Origin: Populus alba
Lineage: Eukaryota > Streptophyta > Magnoliopsida > Malpighiales > Salicaceae
Length of the DNA: 64,000 bases
Direction: 5' to 3'
Assembly (NCBI RefSeq): GCF_005239225.2
Contig: NC_133284.1
Span: 28,382,339-28,446,338, forward strand
The translations under genes were made by a program, and so were the position numbers. Under the pieces are notes generated by a model, which was given only the letters and a program-made list of their open reading frames with translations, had not been told where the DNA came from and ran no database searches. Below, one piece after another: positions 36,405 to 48,890 of the stretch (the first letter of the stretch is position 1; each line of letters begins with the position of its first letter).

Positions 36405-37330
36405 ATCTGCCAAGAGACGACTACTTGTGATGATTCTATGGTTGTGGTGATTGAACTATATGTAAAAGGAAGTCACTGTAGGGAGTTCTTTCAGGCACTG
36501 TTTTAGAAGAAAGAAGGGTCATTTCCTTTGTGTTTTCTACTCTACAAGACAAGACAGGTGGGTGTGATGGATTCTGAGAAGACGAGAAAGTGAGGTCCAA
36601 AGCAGGAGCCCTTCACTAGTGCAGTAGCCATTGATTACATGTGGGATAGTAAAAAACAAGCAGAGAGGGTCAAAAGGAAAGATGACTTATCATTTGCATG
36701 CGATCTTTTCTTCGCTTTACTTCAATTTTGTTGACTAGAAACTCAAAAGAGGGAACAATATCATATTGTACCATTAGAAAATTTTAAAGTTAACCCAACA
36801 CTTGGCTGGTGGTGTCCATGGCAAGATCAGGAACTGTGCTCGAGAAAATTATAGAACTACCCTATATTGGAAGCTGTCAAATCCAGTTAAAGGGTCCAAG
36901 GAGAATTTTCTTTCTTCCATGGAATGCCGGTATCCGTCCCTATTTTTAAAATGTAATACTAATTAATTATAAAACTTTTTCTTTAAAATATTTTAAGTCT
37001 GTTTATGATTTAGTCTTCAATTAGTTTTTTTTTTTTTTGTCTTACAATTCAATTGCTGTTTTCTCGAAGTATTTTATTTCTAGTCAGTTTTTTTTTTTTA
37101 ATTTCACCTACTGTAAGCGAAATCAAAACAATATTTAAAAAAAAAAAACATTTTACATTTTCTTAAAACAAAATACTAGTCAATTCTAATTAACATATTT
37201 TTGATTTCCAAAACCAAAACAATTTATTTATAAAATTATTAAAAAAAATAGAAACTAAATATCATTTTTATCTTTCATCCTTCTTATGCATGTAACAATA
37301 GTCAACATAAAAACAGATGATATGATATTG
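36405..37330. other. Upstream region of the 213-aa gene, then AT-rich sequence
   Basis: 36405-36950 is balanced sequence that should contain the leader and promoter of the minus-strand gene; I identify no clear TATA box. From 36950 it becomes T- and A-rich and shows no gene. Confidence 0.4.
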
Positions 37331-37334
37331 ATGT

Positions 37335-37930
37335 TGAGTTTTATGAAATATATATACTGTGGAAACAATAAATCTAAAAAAATTTGGAAGTCTTAAGATT
37401 TTATGAGACAAGTTTAGAGTTTTTTTAAGTTTATACAAAATTATTTGAAAATTATATGTTTTTTTTAACTTAATAATTATTTCAAAGTTGGGTTATCATA
37501 AATAAAATATAATTGAAGTATTTAGTCTCTAATGGTAATTCACACAAATTACTAGTGATAAATCTCTTAAATCCTTTTTGAAAAGAAGGATTGTTGTATA
37601 CTCTGGAAATACTAACTCTTTTCTTTTATGTTTTTCAAGTATTCTATGTACTGTAAAAAAAAAAAAAAAAGAGATATGACATTTTATTTATAAGCAAACT
37701 AAAAACCCTATAAATGAAAAAAAATATCAATTTGCCCCTTAATAATAACACATATATTATTTTAGGATAATTTTATAAATTTATTCAATTAAATCTCTAC
37801 TTAATTTTTCTAGTTTTTAAAATTGTAATTCCATATATAAGTTACATTCTAATCTTCAATTTCTAAAATTAATTTACAATAAAATTACATTTGATTAATT
37901 ATTTTATTTTAATTTTTAACCAATGATTTT
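37335..37930. repeat. Left member of a ~600-bp direct repeat pair
   Basis: Collinear with 38890-39485: 'gtctctaatggtaattcacacaaattactagtgataaatct-ttaaatcctttt-gaaaagaaggattgttgta' matches 'gatctctaacggtaatccacacaaatcattaatgataaatcttgtaaaccctttt'. Both then have 'ataacacatattatttTAGGA' and 'ttattcaattaa-tct-tactta'. About 1.55 kb separates the starts. May be LTRs of a decayed element or fragments of two elements. Confidence 0.65.
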
Positions 37931-38379
37931 TATTAAAATTTCTATTAACATCCTAAAATATTTTAGGATCTATTAAATAAAACCTTTTGGTTATAAACTC
38001 TCTTCATTTAGAAAACTATTTTTCTAAAATATTTTTAATTAGAATCCTAATCTTATTAGGTTATTACAAAACTTAAAAATTTTAAATTAAATGTTTATTC
38101 AATTCTAATCCTATTAGAAAAATTAATTATATAATTAATTTAATTTAAGGTTTTAATTTAATATATAAAATCAACATTTTATGTGCGGAATGGTAAGAAT
38201 CATAATTCTATCTAAATCCTAACTTGTAATTACGGGTAACATGGTAATTTTAAACCTTAAAACCCTAATGTATTTAGGTATATGGTATAAGGGAAAATTA
38301 TTTATTTTATCCCGAAACCTAATTATTTTTGCTTGGGGTAAGATTATCATTATGCCCCCATTTTTTACCTCTATTTTTT

Positions 38380-38645
38380 TTGTTGGTAATGGGCTCTCTA
38401 GCCATTACCGGTGGCTATAGTAGCGGCAACCAATGTTGTCTTTACCAGCTAGCTACGCGAGGGACAACCCCTCGCATGGTGTAGCCTCCAGCATGAGGCA
38501 GAAGCCTTGTGTTGGGCTTCTAGTTGCTTGTGTGACGCATCAGCGACCAATGAATATTGCCTCTGTTGCTAGCAACGAGTTGGATTTGCACGCAGCACGG
38601 CCCAGCATGCTGGCATAGATGTCATCACTGGCAGCTATTTAGCAA
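38380..38645. other. GC-richer island inside AT-rich repeat DNA
   Basis: About 260 bp of clearly higher GC content, with a perfect hairpin GGTAATGG-(9 nt)-CCATTACC near 38386-38410 and an open plus-strand frame at 38433-38618 (61 codons) that I do not recognise. It sits between the two direct repeats, so it may be the internal part of that element. Confidence 0.45.
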
Positions 38646-38889
38646 CCATAAAAACATTTTTTTTTTAGGTTTCTAACCAAAATCTGCAAACTTCCATCCA
38701 TATTTAAAAACTTCAGCCAGATTTAGCCAAAAATAGTAGTTGAGTTTTTTTATTAAAAAATCATGAGAAAAAACAAATTTTTGAAAAAAATAATTTTCCA
38801 TACAAATTTAATTCACAATTAACACCAATAATAATTAAAACATGCAATCAATAATCATAATTATTTAATGATGAACTCAACTATCACAA

Positions 38890-39485
38890 TTAGATATCTT
38901 GATACACACATACAGTGAAAATAGTAAATTTAAAAAAATTTTCAATAGTCCCAAGATTCCACTAGACATATAAAAAGTTATTTGAAGTTTATATGAAGAT
39001 TATTTGAAGATCAAATATTATTTTTTACTTCAATAGGCCGGGTTATTGTAAACCACAAGTTATCCAAGTATCCGATCTCTAACGGTAATCCACACAAATC
39101 ATTAATGATAAATCTTGTAAACCCTTTTAGAAGAGAGAGATTGTTATACCTTTTGAGTGCTAACTCTTTTTTCTCCTTCATGTGTTTGGTGTAACTGTAC
39201 AAAAAAAACAAAAATTATAACATTCTATTTATAAAGAAACCTTAAAACCATACATTCTATTTATAAAAAAACCTTAAAACCATATAAATAGCAAAATATT
39301 GAATTGCCCTTGAATAAAATCACACATATTATTTCAGGACAATTTATAAATTTATTCAATTAAGTCCTTACTTATTTTTTTTTATAAGTTTAGAATTGTA
39401 ACTCCTTGAATAAGTTACATTCCAATCCCTAATTTCTAAAAATAATTTACAATCAAGTCACACTTGATTAATCATTCCGTTTTAA
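38890..39485. repeat. Right member of the ~600-bp direct repeat pair
   Basis: Partner of 37335-37930. It contains an extra 32-bp tandem duplication at 39220-39283 (ACATTCTATTTATAAA, then AACCTTAAAACCAT) that the left member lacks. Confidence 0.65.
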
Positions 39486-39489
39486 TTTT

Positions 39490-40930
39490 TGATCAATTGT
39501 TCTTATGTGTGTGACTCATTAGATTCCCTAATAAGTTGATTTAAATATAGATCACAATCCTAAATAAAATAGAATTAAATAATTTAATTTATTATCAATT
39601 CAATAATTGATTGATTTATATTTGAAGATCAAGTATAATGTCTAGCAACCTATTATGATTCCCTGAATATTAGGAAAGTCTTAAATGGTTTGACACCTTT
39701 TAATGACCACTTTCTCAATGTAAATATTATCTCTTCATCAATAATGTTTCGATTTAGATATTATAATATGAAATACGTTTACAATGTGAAAGCATGTTTA
39801 TTCTCATTATCATAATCATCAATTCTTTGAATAAGATTTAAAATTGTTTTCAAATCTCATTCCACTTTATGCAAGAACTTACAATCAATATTAGTTAACA
39901 ACATATGAAATATTTTTCTTATTTCATCAAGGATGCTAACTTCTCTCATGATTACTAAAAGGCTTTTATATAGTTCATGTTATACTGAATATTTGCTTAC
40001 TTATTGCCCTTAATTAAGACAATATATAGTATGATCAAAGTTTAATATTCTCTATACAAGATAACTTAGTGATCTCAAGTTTAAGGTTCACTTACACAAT
40101 CATCACGTGAGTCTTTGCATAGACACAAGTGATCTCTCCATATGGAATTATCTTGTATGTCAATTCAGTGTACATGTCATATAACAAGCACCTGCATATT
40201 AGTTCTAGGTATCCTTCATACCTTAATTTATGAGAATATTTATTTTTCTTTCATAAAAGAAGAGAGTATAATATATATTAGTTTTAACGATTCTAATTAA
40301 TATCCATTCTTAATAGAGCATTGACTATGAATAGTTAGGAATAATGCTTTAATCCAATAAAAGCCTCATAATTATAATAATTTTATAATTTTTTTTTGAA
40401 AAATATTTTTGTTTCAAGAACTTTATCTTTACTCTAAAATTCATTAATCAAATATTTGATGAATATTAAAGAATAAATAAACCTTTATTAAAAATTAGAT
40501 ATGTTTACAAGAAGAAAATCAATGTCACGTATAACTAACGAATTGACCACATGATATACATTAACAATTGACACACTAAATTATCCAACCTTACAATTTT
40601 TAAGATTTTTTATATGTTAAAAATATAAAATTGTCTTTTTTATTTTGCTAGCTTATTTGTTATGCTTGTAATGTTTGACTTCTCTGTAATTATATACAAA
40701 AAAAAAAAAATCTCATCCGTTACTAAATGTTACAATACAACTCTAGCTACTTGTACCATTCCAAATTTCTTGGAGGCCTATAAAAATTGAAGATTTTCTG
40801 AAACAATGCTTGAATATATGTAACAGTTTTATAAGATATTAATTTTGAAATATAAAATATAAATATAAACCTATGTTATCAATGGTATGTGAGCAAGGTA
40901 GCAGTAATGTGGTATGCATGCAAGGTTTTT
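39490..40930. mobile_element. LTR-retrotransposon-like non-coding sequence
   Basis: Moderately complex AT-rich sequence with no coding frame, including 'atcacgtgagtctttgcatagacacaagtgatctctccatatgg'. It follows the right direct repeat without a break. I judge it a LARD-like or decayed element from its style only. Confidence 0.4.
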
Positions 40931-42186
40931 AATTTATGTTACAAGTATAAAAAATATAAAATGCTATGTGTACCTGTTTTGTCTGTTTATTCTAGCGGGA
41001 AAACAATTTTTTCTGAAAAAGAAAAGAAAAGGTACAGGTAAAAGTTTTTCATAATTATTTTTTTTTTGTAAAAAAAAAACAGGGAGAAATAGATAATTAC
41101 CTTTTCGAAACTGCTGTAAGTGGGCCAAAGCCATCACCCAGAATTCAGGGCAACCCACTAGGCTACAACCTTAGCACAACTTGATATTAACTCGTCCACA
41201 AGGGAAGAAGAGGAGCCTCCTTTGAGAAATGACCCTTTGGGCCTTTGCGATTTTCCAATGCCCCAACACCGTGAGTGGGCTTATTGAGTGGGCTCACTGG
41301 AGCGAGAATGTCCAAAGCCAGTCCAACAATCAGCCCACTAGTAATTGCAAGTGGATTAGCCCAATTCCGATGGGCCAGAGTTGGTATGTATGGTTGAAAA
41401 CTTCAAATAATCGTCGTCCTAATATGCAACAATAAATAATAGATTTAATGCTACACAGAGGATTAAGAAATAGAAATGAGATGATTCATTATCACCTTTT
41501 GTTGGGTTGCAAGTTTTTTTTTTTTTCCTATGAAGTTTTATTTTAATCTCTGTAATATTTGAGGATTTTATTTTAATCCTATATCTTATGTTTATTTATA
41601 ATTTGGTCCTTATTTGGAATCTTGGTGCTTGTTTTTTTTTCTTGAAAATATGTTTAGTGTTTTATATTGAGGAACCCTTTTGCAACAAGATCCCCACATC
41701 ATCATATGTAATCATGTAATGGTTTATGAACAGCTTGTGATATATGAAAAAGTATTACGATTGAAATCATTCGCTACATTAAATAATTTAAAAGTTATAA
41801 AACCAAACATGAAGATCCAATGAACCATGATATTATATGATTCATCATCGAAACTTTTGAATTTAATAATTTTTGAGTTTGGGCGCCTTCTCTTGACATA
41901 TTTTTCTTGTTACGTGTATAAGAAAGTTGTAAAACAGAACAAGGATGGAGAAACTAGGTAGCCCATGTCTATCCTGTTGACATTCAAAATACAATTATAA
42001 CTAGAACTGTTCTGCTAACAGTACAGCTACAAAGTCTGCTAGAATAAGTCTCCCCTCACAAGCTTGTGGTTCCTGGTAAGAACATGAAGCTTTCAAGGTT
42101 AATTTTGTGAAGACATCTTCAAGCTGGTCATGTAGTGATGAATCAAGATTTATCCCCTTTAGCACAAAACACATAATGGTCATGAG

Positions 42187-43112
42187 CCCAATTTTATCCC
42201 ATAATTTCAATATATCTTAATTAATCTTAATTTGAAGAGCTCGGCAAAACTCTTTAGCCTAGATATCGAGGTGGGCTCAGGCTAACACTAAAGCCCAGGT
42301 GCTCATCATCCACCCAACACCTTTCTTGGTGGGTTCGAGCACCAACCCTAGCCCGAGTGCTGGACGCATCCAGCATCTCCTTGTGGGCTCAGGCTAGAAT
42401 CCATGTCCAGGTGCTCAACGTCCTCATAACACTTTTTTGGATGAGCTCAAGTACCAACCCTAGCCCGAGTGCTAGACACATCCAGCATCCCTTGTGTGCT
42501 CAGGTGGGGTGTGGAGTGCACTACCCGAGCCTAATCTCAAGAGATGTGTCTTGTTAAGTCTTGACCTTTTTTTTTCTGTCCAAAAACATGTTTTAAGATT
42601 TTTTTTTTCTCATTAATATTTATGTAAGGGATTATCCCACATTAATGTTAATTAATGCTTGTATAAGAGATTTTTATCTCTCATAAATGTTATTATTGTG
42701 AAATTGTTCTTTAACCCCTTCACCCAAGGAGAAGACAAGATTTAAAAGTTAAAAATACCCTTTGAACTATTAGGTAAAAGATTCAAGCTTTTCTATATAA
42801 AAAAAAACATACTCAACACAAGAACAATGTAATTTTTAGAATTTAATGTTATTTAGCCCATGTATTAAATCTTTCTCTCTCCAAATTTAATTGATTTTAT
42901 TACCGAAAGTTCCTCAAACACCTTAAAAAAAAATTATAAGTACTTTTAAAGATATTCATCATAGGTTATGTTTTTGTAAAAGAGAAGAGAATTATTTAAA
43001 AAGACATTTTATCAACTCATAATTCAAACACCCAAAAAAAACCTTATTCCACTAGTATATTTGATTTTAACACCTTATCAAGTAGAAATATAATGAACTT
43101 TGAGTAACCCCT
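42187..43112. mobile_element. 0.93-kb insertion splitting the copia RNase H, unit 1
   Basis: The RNase H frame breaks after REHF and its C-terminal end resumes about 0.93 kb away. The intervening segment is flanked by ATGAG at 42182-42186 and 43113-43117, a possible 5-bp target duplication. Its ends are not TG...CA and I see no inverted repeats, so the class is unassigned. It contains a ~112-bp tandem repeat at 42271-42493. Confidence 0.65.
42271..42520. repeat. ~112-bp tandem repeat, two copies plus partial third, unit 1
   Basis: Units start at 42271, 42383 and 42494 with GTGGGCTCAGGCTA or GTGTGCTCAGG, and share 'accaaccctagcccgagtgct-gacgcatccagcatc'. The same arrangement is present in unit 2 at about 46300-46550, so it predates the 4-kb duplication. 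Confidence 0.8.
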
Positions 43113-43859
43113 ATGAGAAATGTTCCCGTAAAAAACGATAGTCTATCTCTATGTGTTTAGTACGAGCTTTAAAGACTGGTTTAGATGATAGAAATGCTGT
43201 ATCGACATTATCACACCATATGAACACAGGTTCTTGAAGATCTTGATCCAATTCTTTTTCAAAGTGATCGCAACCAAATCAACTCTACTTTTGCATTAGT
43301 CTATGATCAAGAAATAAGGTTCTTTCCCAAGAAAATGGCAAAGCCACCTGTAGAACTGCTACATATCTTTTTGCGTGTCTGCCCGATCTGCATCAGCAAA
43401 GGCCTGCAACTAATTGGCAGCAGAAGGTGTAAACAGTAGTGTTAGATAGTCACTGTGGACTATGCATGGGGTCACCTAATTCGAATTAGATAGTCATAGG
43501 GGTTTTGACGGATTTCGAAGCATCCATGTATTTGTGCTCTAGTCACAAGATTAGTGAGGTGTTTCTTCTGAGAAAGAAGAAATCCGTTACTGTGTGCAAT
43601 AATCTTGATACCTAATATAAGTGATGCAGCTTCCTTAAATTACTATGAAGAGAGCTTACGAATAATCCAATCAAGTAGGGTTAAGCTATACGTACCCAGT
43701 TAAGACAATTAACTGGAAAGCTAAAGAATGCGGAGAAACTATAGTTTATCCTTACCTATTAAATTGAATTCCAACAGTAATCTATAGTAGTGTATTGCTT
43801 CTCTTTTTAATCTTTGTTTTTAAATTTTGTTATTATTTTTTTTTCAAAATTGTTTGTCT

Positions 43860-44900
43860 TTTATATCTTTCAATATCATAGTGATTAGGAATTGAGTTTC
43901 ATAATTTTTTTTTTATCTTTTTATAGGGTTAAAGTAATTTATGGGTTTGACAGAATAACCCAAATTATCTTGATTTTAGGTTTATTGAGATGTCTTTTTT
44001 TCTTGTTCTTTTTAATTGAAATTGACTTTGTCGTTATTTTTTTTTCTGATATAGTTAAAAAAAATAGTTTTAGAAAAAAAATGTTATTAAACTTTATAAA
44101 GTCTATAGACATGATCACAGGTTAGATTGATTGACATAATTTATGGGTGTGGCAAGTTTAACTCTCTTTTTTTTTTAATCGATAAATATTGTGTTAATTG
44201 AAAATTTAGTTTTATAATTGGTTTTGATTCGTTTTCTATAAAATTATCGCGATATCAAAAAATATCTTGGTAATGGGCTAGTATTTAATCTTGCTATCAT
44301 ATATTTTTATTATCGTATAGTTAAATAAATAAAAAAGCTTAAAAAAACAAATTATAATCCCAGTGTAGTCCATAAACCCGTTTGCGTACGAGTTTGACAT
44401 GCTAGCCTAGGTTACCTGATTAATAGGTTTGATGGGTTTACCTACCAATCATATTATTTATTTTTTTATTTTGTCATTCAATATTGGATTGGTTAGAAAA
44501 TAGATTGTTATGATTTATTTTTGTTTGTTTTCTATAGAGTTATCACAGTTTTAAATAAATGTTTATTTTAGGTTTGATGTTCAATTTTACAAGCATCTAT
44601 TTTTATTATATAATTAAAAAAAAATATTGAACTTAATAGAGTCCATGACCTGAGTAGCAAGGAGACCAAGGTTGATTCAATTTTGTTTTGTCTCGATATT
44701 TTTTTTTTAAAAAATTATTATCTTGAATTTGTTTATTTTTAAAGTTAAGCTATATTTTTACCATTCATTTAAATTATATTTGGATCCATAAAATCGATCC
44801 ATTTAAGTCGGGTTAGCTTTTACATGGTTTAATGAAAAACATAAATTAGATAAAAAGTTGAGATATGATGTCTTAACATCAATCCATTTAATTAGATTTG
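43860..44900 (+). repeat. Degenerate ~155-bp repeat block, unit 1
   Basis: Units share 'gggtttgacaggataacccaaattat' and 'ttgaaaatttagttttataattgg' with T-rich spacers, resembling the arrays at 16.3-17.3 kb and, inverted, 19.7-20.7 kb. Its counterpart in unit 2 is at 47850-48890. Confidence 0.65.
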
Positions 44901-46029
44901 ATAATACTAAAAAAAAAAAAAAAACTCTTCGTGTACTTAATATTATTTTTAATATTTTTTAAAAATTTATGTACAAGTATAAAAATATAAAAATGCTATG
45001 TGTACCTGTTTTGTCCTGTTTATTCTAGCGGGAAAACAATTTTTTTCTGAAAAAGAAAAGAAAAGGTACAGGTAAAAGTTTTTCATAATTCTTTTTCATT
45101 TTTGCAAAAAAAAAGAGAGAGAAATAGATAATTACTTTTTCGAAACTGCTGTAAGTGGGCCAAAGCCATCACCCAGAATTCAGGGTAACCCATTAGGCTA
45201 CAACCTTAGCACAACTTGATATTAACTCGTCCACAAGGGAAGAAGAGGAGCTTCCTTTGAGAAATGACCCTTTGGGCCTTTTCGATTTTCCAATGCCCCA
45301 ACACCGTAACTGGGCTTATTGAGTGGGTTCACTGGAGCGAGAATTTCCAAAGCCAGTCCAACAATCAGCCCACTAGTAATTGCAAGTGGTTTAGCCCAAT
45401 TCCGATGGGCCAGAGTTGGTATGTATGGTTGAAAACTTCAAATAATCGTCGTCCTAATATGCAACAATAAATAATAGATTTAATGCTACACAGAGGATTA
45501 AGAAATAGAAATGAGATGATTCATTATCACCTTTTGTTGGGTTGCAAGATTTTTTTTTTTATGAAGTTTTATTTTAATCTCTGTAATATTTGAGGATTTT
45601 ATTTTAATCCTATATCTTATCTTTATTTATAATTTGGTTCTTATTTGGAATCTTGGTGCTTGTTTTTTCTTGAAAATATTTTTAGTGTTTATATTGAGGA
45701 ACCTTTTGCAACATGATCCCCACATCATCATATGTAATCATGTAATGGTTTATGAACAACTTGTGATATATGAAAAAGTATTACGATTGAAATCATTCGC
45801 TACATTAAATAATTTAAAAGTTATAAAACCAAACATGAAGATCCAATGAACCATGATATTATATGATTCATCATCGCAACTTTTGAATTTAATAATTTTT
45901 GAGTTTGGGCGCCTTCTCTTGACATATTTTTCTTGTTACGTGTGTAAGAAAGTTGTAAAACAGAACAAGGATGGAGAAACTAGGTAGCCCATGTCTATCC
46001 TGTTGACATTCAAAATACAATTATAACTA

Positions 46030-47800
46030 GAACTATTCTGCTAACAGTACAGCTACAAAGTCTGCTAGAATAAGTCTCCCCTCGCAAGCTTGTGGTTCCT
46101 GGTAAGAACATGAAGCTTTCAAGGTTAATTTTGTGAAGACATCTTCAAGCTGGTCATGTAGTGATGAATCAAGATTTATCCCCTTTAGCACAAAATACAT
46201 AATGGTCATGAGCTCAATTTTTATCCCATAATTTCAATATATCTTTATTAATCTTCATTTAAAGAGCTCAGACAAAACTCTTGAGTCTAGGTATTGAGGT
46301 GGGCTCAGGCTAACACCCAAGCCCAGGTGCTCAACATCCACCCAGCACCTTCCTTGGTGGGCTCGGGCGCCAACCCTAGCCCGAGTGCTGGACGCATCCA
46401 GCATCTCCTTGTGGGCTCAGGCTAGAATCCATGTCCAGGTGCTCAACGTCCTCATAACACTTTTTTGGATGTGCTCAAGTACCAACCCTAGCCCGAGTGC
46501 TAGACACATCCAGCATCCCTTGTGTGCTCAGGTGGGGTGTCGAGTGCACTACCCGAGCCTAATCTCAACAAATGTGTCTTGTTAGGTCTTGACCTTTTCT
46601 TTCTACCCAAAAACATGTTTTAAGTTTTTTTTTTCTCATTAATATTTATATAAGAGATATTATCCCATATTAATGTTAATTAATGCTTGTATAAGAGATT
46701 TTTATCCCTCATAAATGTTATTATTGTGAAATTGTTCTTTAGCCCCTTCAACCAAGGAGAAGACAAGATTTAAAAGTTACAAATACTTTTTGAACTATTA
46801 GGTAAAAGATTCAAGCTTTTCTGCATAAAAAAACGTATACTCAACATAAGAATAATGTAATTTTTAGAATTTAATGTTATTTAGCCCATGTATTAAATCT
46901 TTTTCTCTCCAAATTTAATTGATTTTATTATTGAAAGTTCCTCAAACACCTTAAAAAAAAATTATAAGTACTTTTAAAGATATTCATCAAGATAGGTTAT
47001 GTTTTTGTAAAAGAGAAGAGAGTTATTTAAAAAGACATTTTATCAACTCATAATTCAAACACCCAAAAAAAACCTTATTCCACTAGTATATTTGATTTTA
47101 ACACCTTATCAAGTACAAATATATTGAACTTTGAGTAACCCCTATGAGAAATGTTCCCGTAAAAAATAATAGTCTATCTCTATGTGTTTAGTACGAGCTT
47201 TAAAGACTGGTTTAGATGATAGAAATGTTGTATCGACATTATCACACCATATGAACACAGGTTGTTGAAGATCTTGATCCAATTCTTTTTCAAAGTGATC
47301 GCAACCAAATCAACTCTACTGTTGCATTAGTCTATGATCAAGAAATAAGGTTCTTTCCCAAGTAAATGGCAAAGCCACCTGTAGAACTGCTACATATCTT
47401 TTTGCGTGTCTGCCCGATCTGCATCAGCAAAGGCCTGCAACTAATTGGCAGCAGAAGGTGTAAACAGTAGTGTTAGATAGTCACTGTGGACTATGTATGT
47501 GGTCACCTAATTCGAATTAGATAGTCATAGGGGTTTTGACGGATTTCGAAGCATCCATGTATTTGTGCTCTAGTCACAAGATTAGTGAGGTGTTTCTTCT
47601 GAGAAAGAAGAAATCCGTTACTGTGTGCAATAATCTTGATACCTAATATAAGTGATGCAGCTTCCTTAAATTACTATGAAGAGAGCTTACGAATAATCCA
47701 ATCAAGTAGGGTTAAGCTATACGTACCCAGTTAAGACAATTAATTGGAAAGCTAAAGAATACGGAGAAACTACAGTTTATCCTTACCTATTTTGTTATTT
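46030..47800 (-). pseudogene. Ty1/copia reverse transcriptase-RNase H remnant, unit 2
   Basis: Same remnant as in unit 1: RT end at about 47675-47548, RNase H core at about 47440-47149, and the DVFTKL segment at about 46180-46110. Single-base differences change residues in each copy independently, as expected for non-functional sequence. Confidence 0.8.
46213..47143. mobile_element. 0.93-kb insertion splitting the copia RNase H, unit 2
   Basis: Same insertion at the same site, flanked by ATGAG at 46208-46212 and 47144-47148. Its presence in both units shows it was inserted before the 4-kb duplication. Confidence 0.65.
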
Positions 47801-47849
47801 TTTTTTTCAAAATTGTTTTTGTCTCTTATATCTTTCAAAATCATAGTAA

Positions 47850-48890
47850 TTAAAAATTGAGTTTTATAATTTTTCTTTTTATCTTTTTATAGGATTAAAA
47901 TGGTTTACGGGTTTGACAGGATAACCCAAATTATTTTAATTTACAGGTTTGTTGAGATGTCTTTTTTTTCTTGTTCTTTTTAATTTAAATTGACTTTGTT
48001 GTCTTTTTTTTTTTCTGATATAGTTAAAAAAATAGTTTCAGAAAAAAAAAAAAACATGTTATTAAAACTTTATAAAGTCCATAGACATGTTCACAGGTTA
48101 GATTGATTGACGTAATTTATGGGTGTGGCAAGTTTAACTCTTTTTTTTTTTTTTATCTATAAATATTGTGTTAATTGAAAATTTAGTTTTATAATTGGTT
48201 TTAATTTGTTTTCTATAAAGTTATCGCGATATCAAAAAATGTCTTGGTAATGGGCTGGTATTTAATTTTGCTATCATATATTTTTATTATCGTATAGTTA
48301 AATAAAAAAAAGCTTAAAAAAAAAACAAATTATAATCTCAGTGTAGTCTATAAAACCCGTTCGCGTACGAGTTTGACATGCTAGCCTAGGTTACCTGATT
48401 AATAGGTTTGATGGGTTTACCTACCAATCACATTATTTATTATTTATTTTGTCATTCAATATTGAATTGGTTAGAAAATAGATTGTATGATTTATTTTTG
48501 TTTGTTTTCTATAGGGTTATCACAGTTTTAAATAAATGTTTATTTTAGGTTTGATGTTCAATTTTACAAGCATCTATTTTTATTATATAATTAAAAAAAT
48601 TTATTAAACTCAATAGAGTCCATGACCTGAGTAGCAAGGAGACCAGGGTTGATTCAATTTGTTATTGTCTCGATATTTTTTTTTTTTTAAATTTGTTATC
48701 TTGAATTTATTTATTTTTAAAGTTAAGCTATATTTTTACCATTCATTTAAATTATATTTGGATTCATAAAATCAATTAATTTAAGTCGGGTTAACTTTTA
48801 CATGGTTTAATGAAAAACATAAATTAGATAAAAAGTTTGAGATATGATGTTTTAAGATCAATCCATTTAATTAGATTTGATAATACTATA
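47850..48890 (+). repeat. Degenerate ~155-bp repeat block, unit 2
   Basis: Counterpart of 43860-44900, with small indels mainly in T and A runs. Confidence 0.65.

Larger units (their letters stand above)
42001..43770 (-). pseudogene. Ty1/copia reverse transcriptase-RNase H remnant, unit 1
   Basis: On the minus strand 43645-43518 encodes a reverse-transcriptase end resembling SLILGIKIIAHSNGFLLSQK. 43410-43118 encodes RNase H: LQAFADADR, FLGKEP, then VFIWCDNVDTAFLSSKP and ARTKHIEIDYRFLREHF. The C-terminal HDQLEDVFTKL lies at about 42150-42085, beyond an insertion. The usual region between RT and RNase H (YRSxVGALQYLxxTRPDI) is absent, and stops and frameshifts occur. Known role: RNase H degrades the RNA strand during copia reverse transcription. 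Confidence 0.85.
40935..44966. repeat. Unit 1 of a 4,033-bp tandem duplication
   Basis: The unit runs from 'atttatgttacaagtataaaa' (about 40932) to 'cttcgtgtacttaatattatttttaatattttttaaaaa' (about 44966), then restarts as 'tttatgtacaagtataaaa'. The period is 4,033 bp near the start. The copies look a few percent diverged by eye. Each unit contains a 68-codon frame (41229-41435 here), the copia remnant, the 0.93-kb insertion and a block of the ~155-bp degenerate repeats. Confidence 0.93.

Noticed and set aside
41229..41435. 68-codon plus-strand frame, repeated at 45264-45470
   Set aside because: It lies in repeat DNA duplicated as a 4-kb block. Its preservation follows from the duplication, and the protein has no recognisable motif.
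42357..42557. 66-codon plus-strand frame, repeated at 46385-46585
   Set aside because: It runs through the ~112-bp tandem repeat of the unclassified insertion, so it reflects repeat composition.
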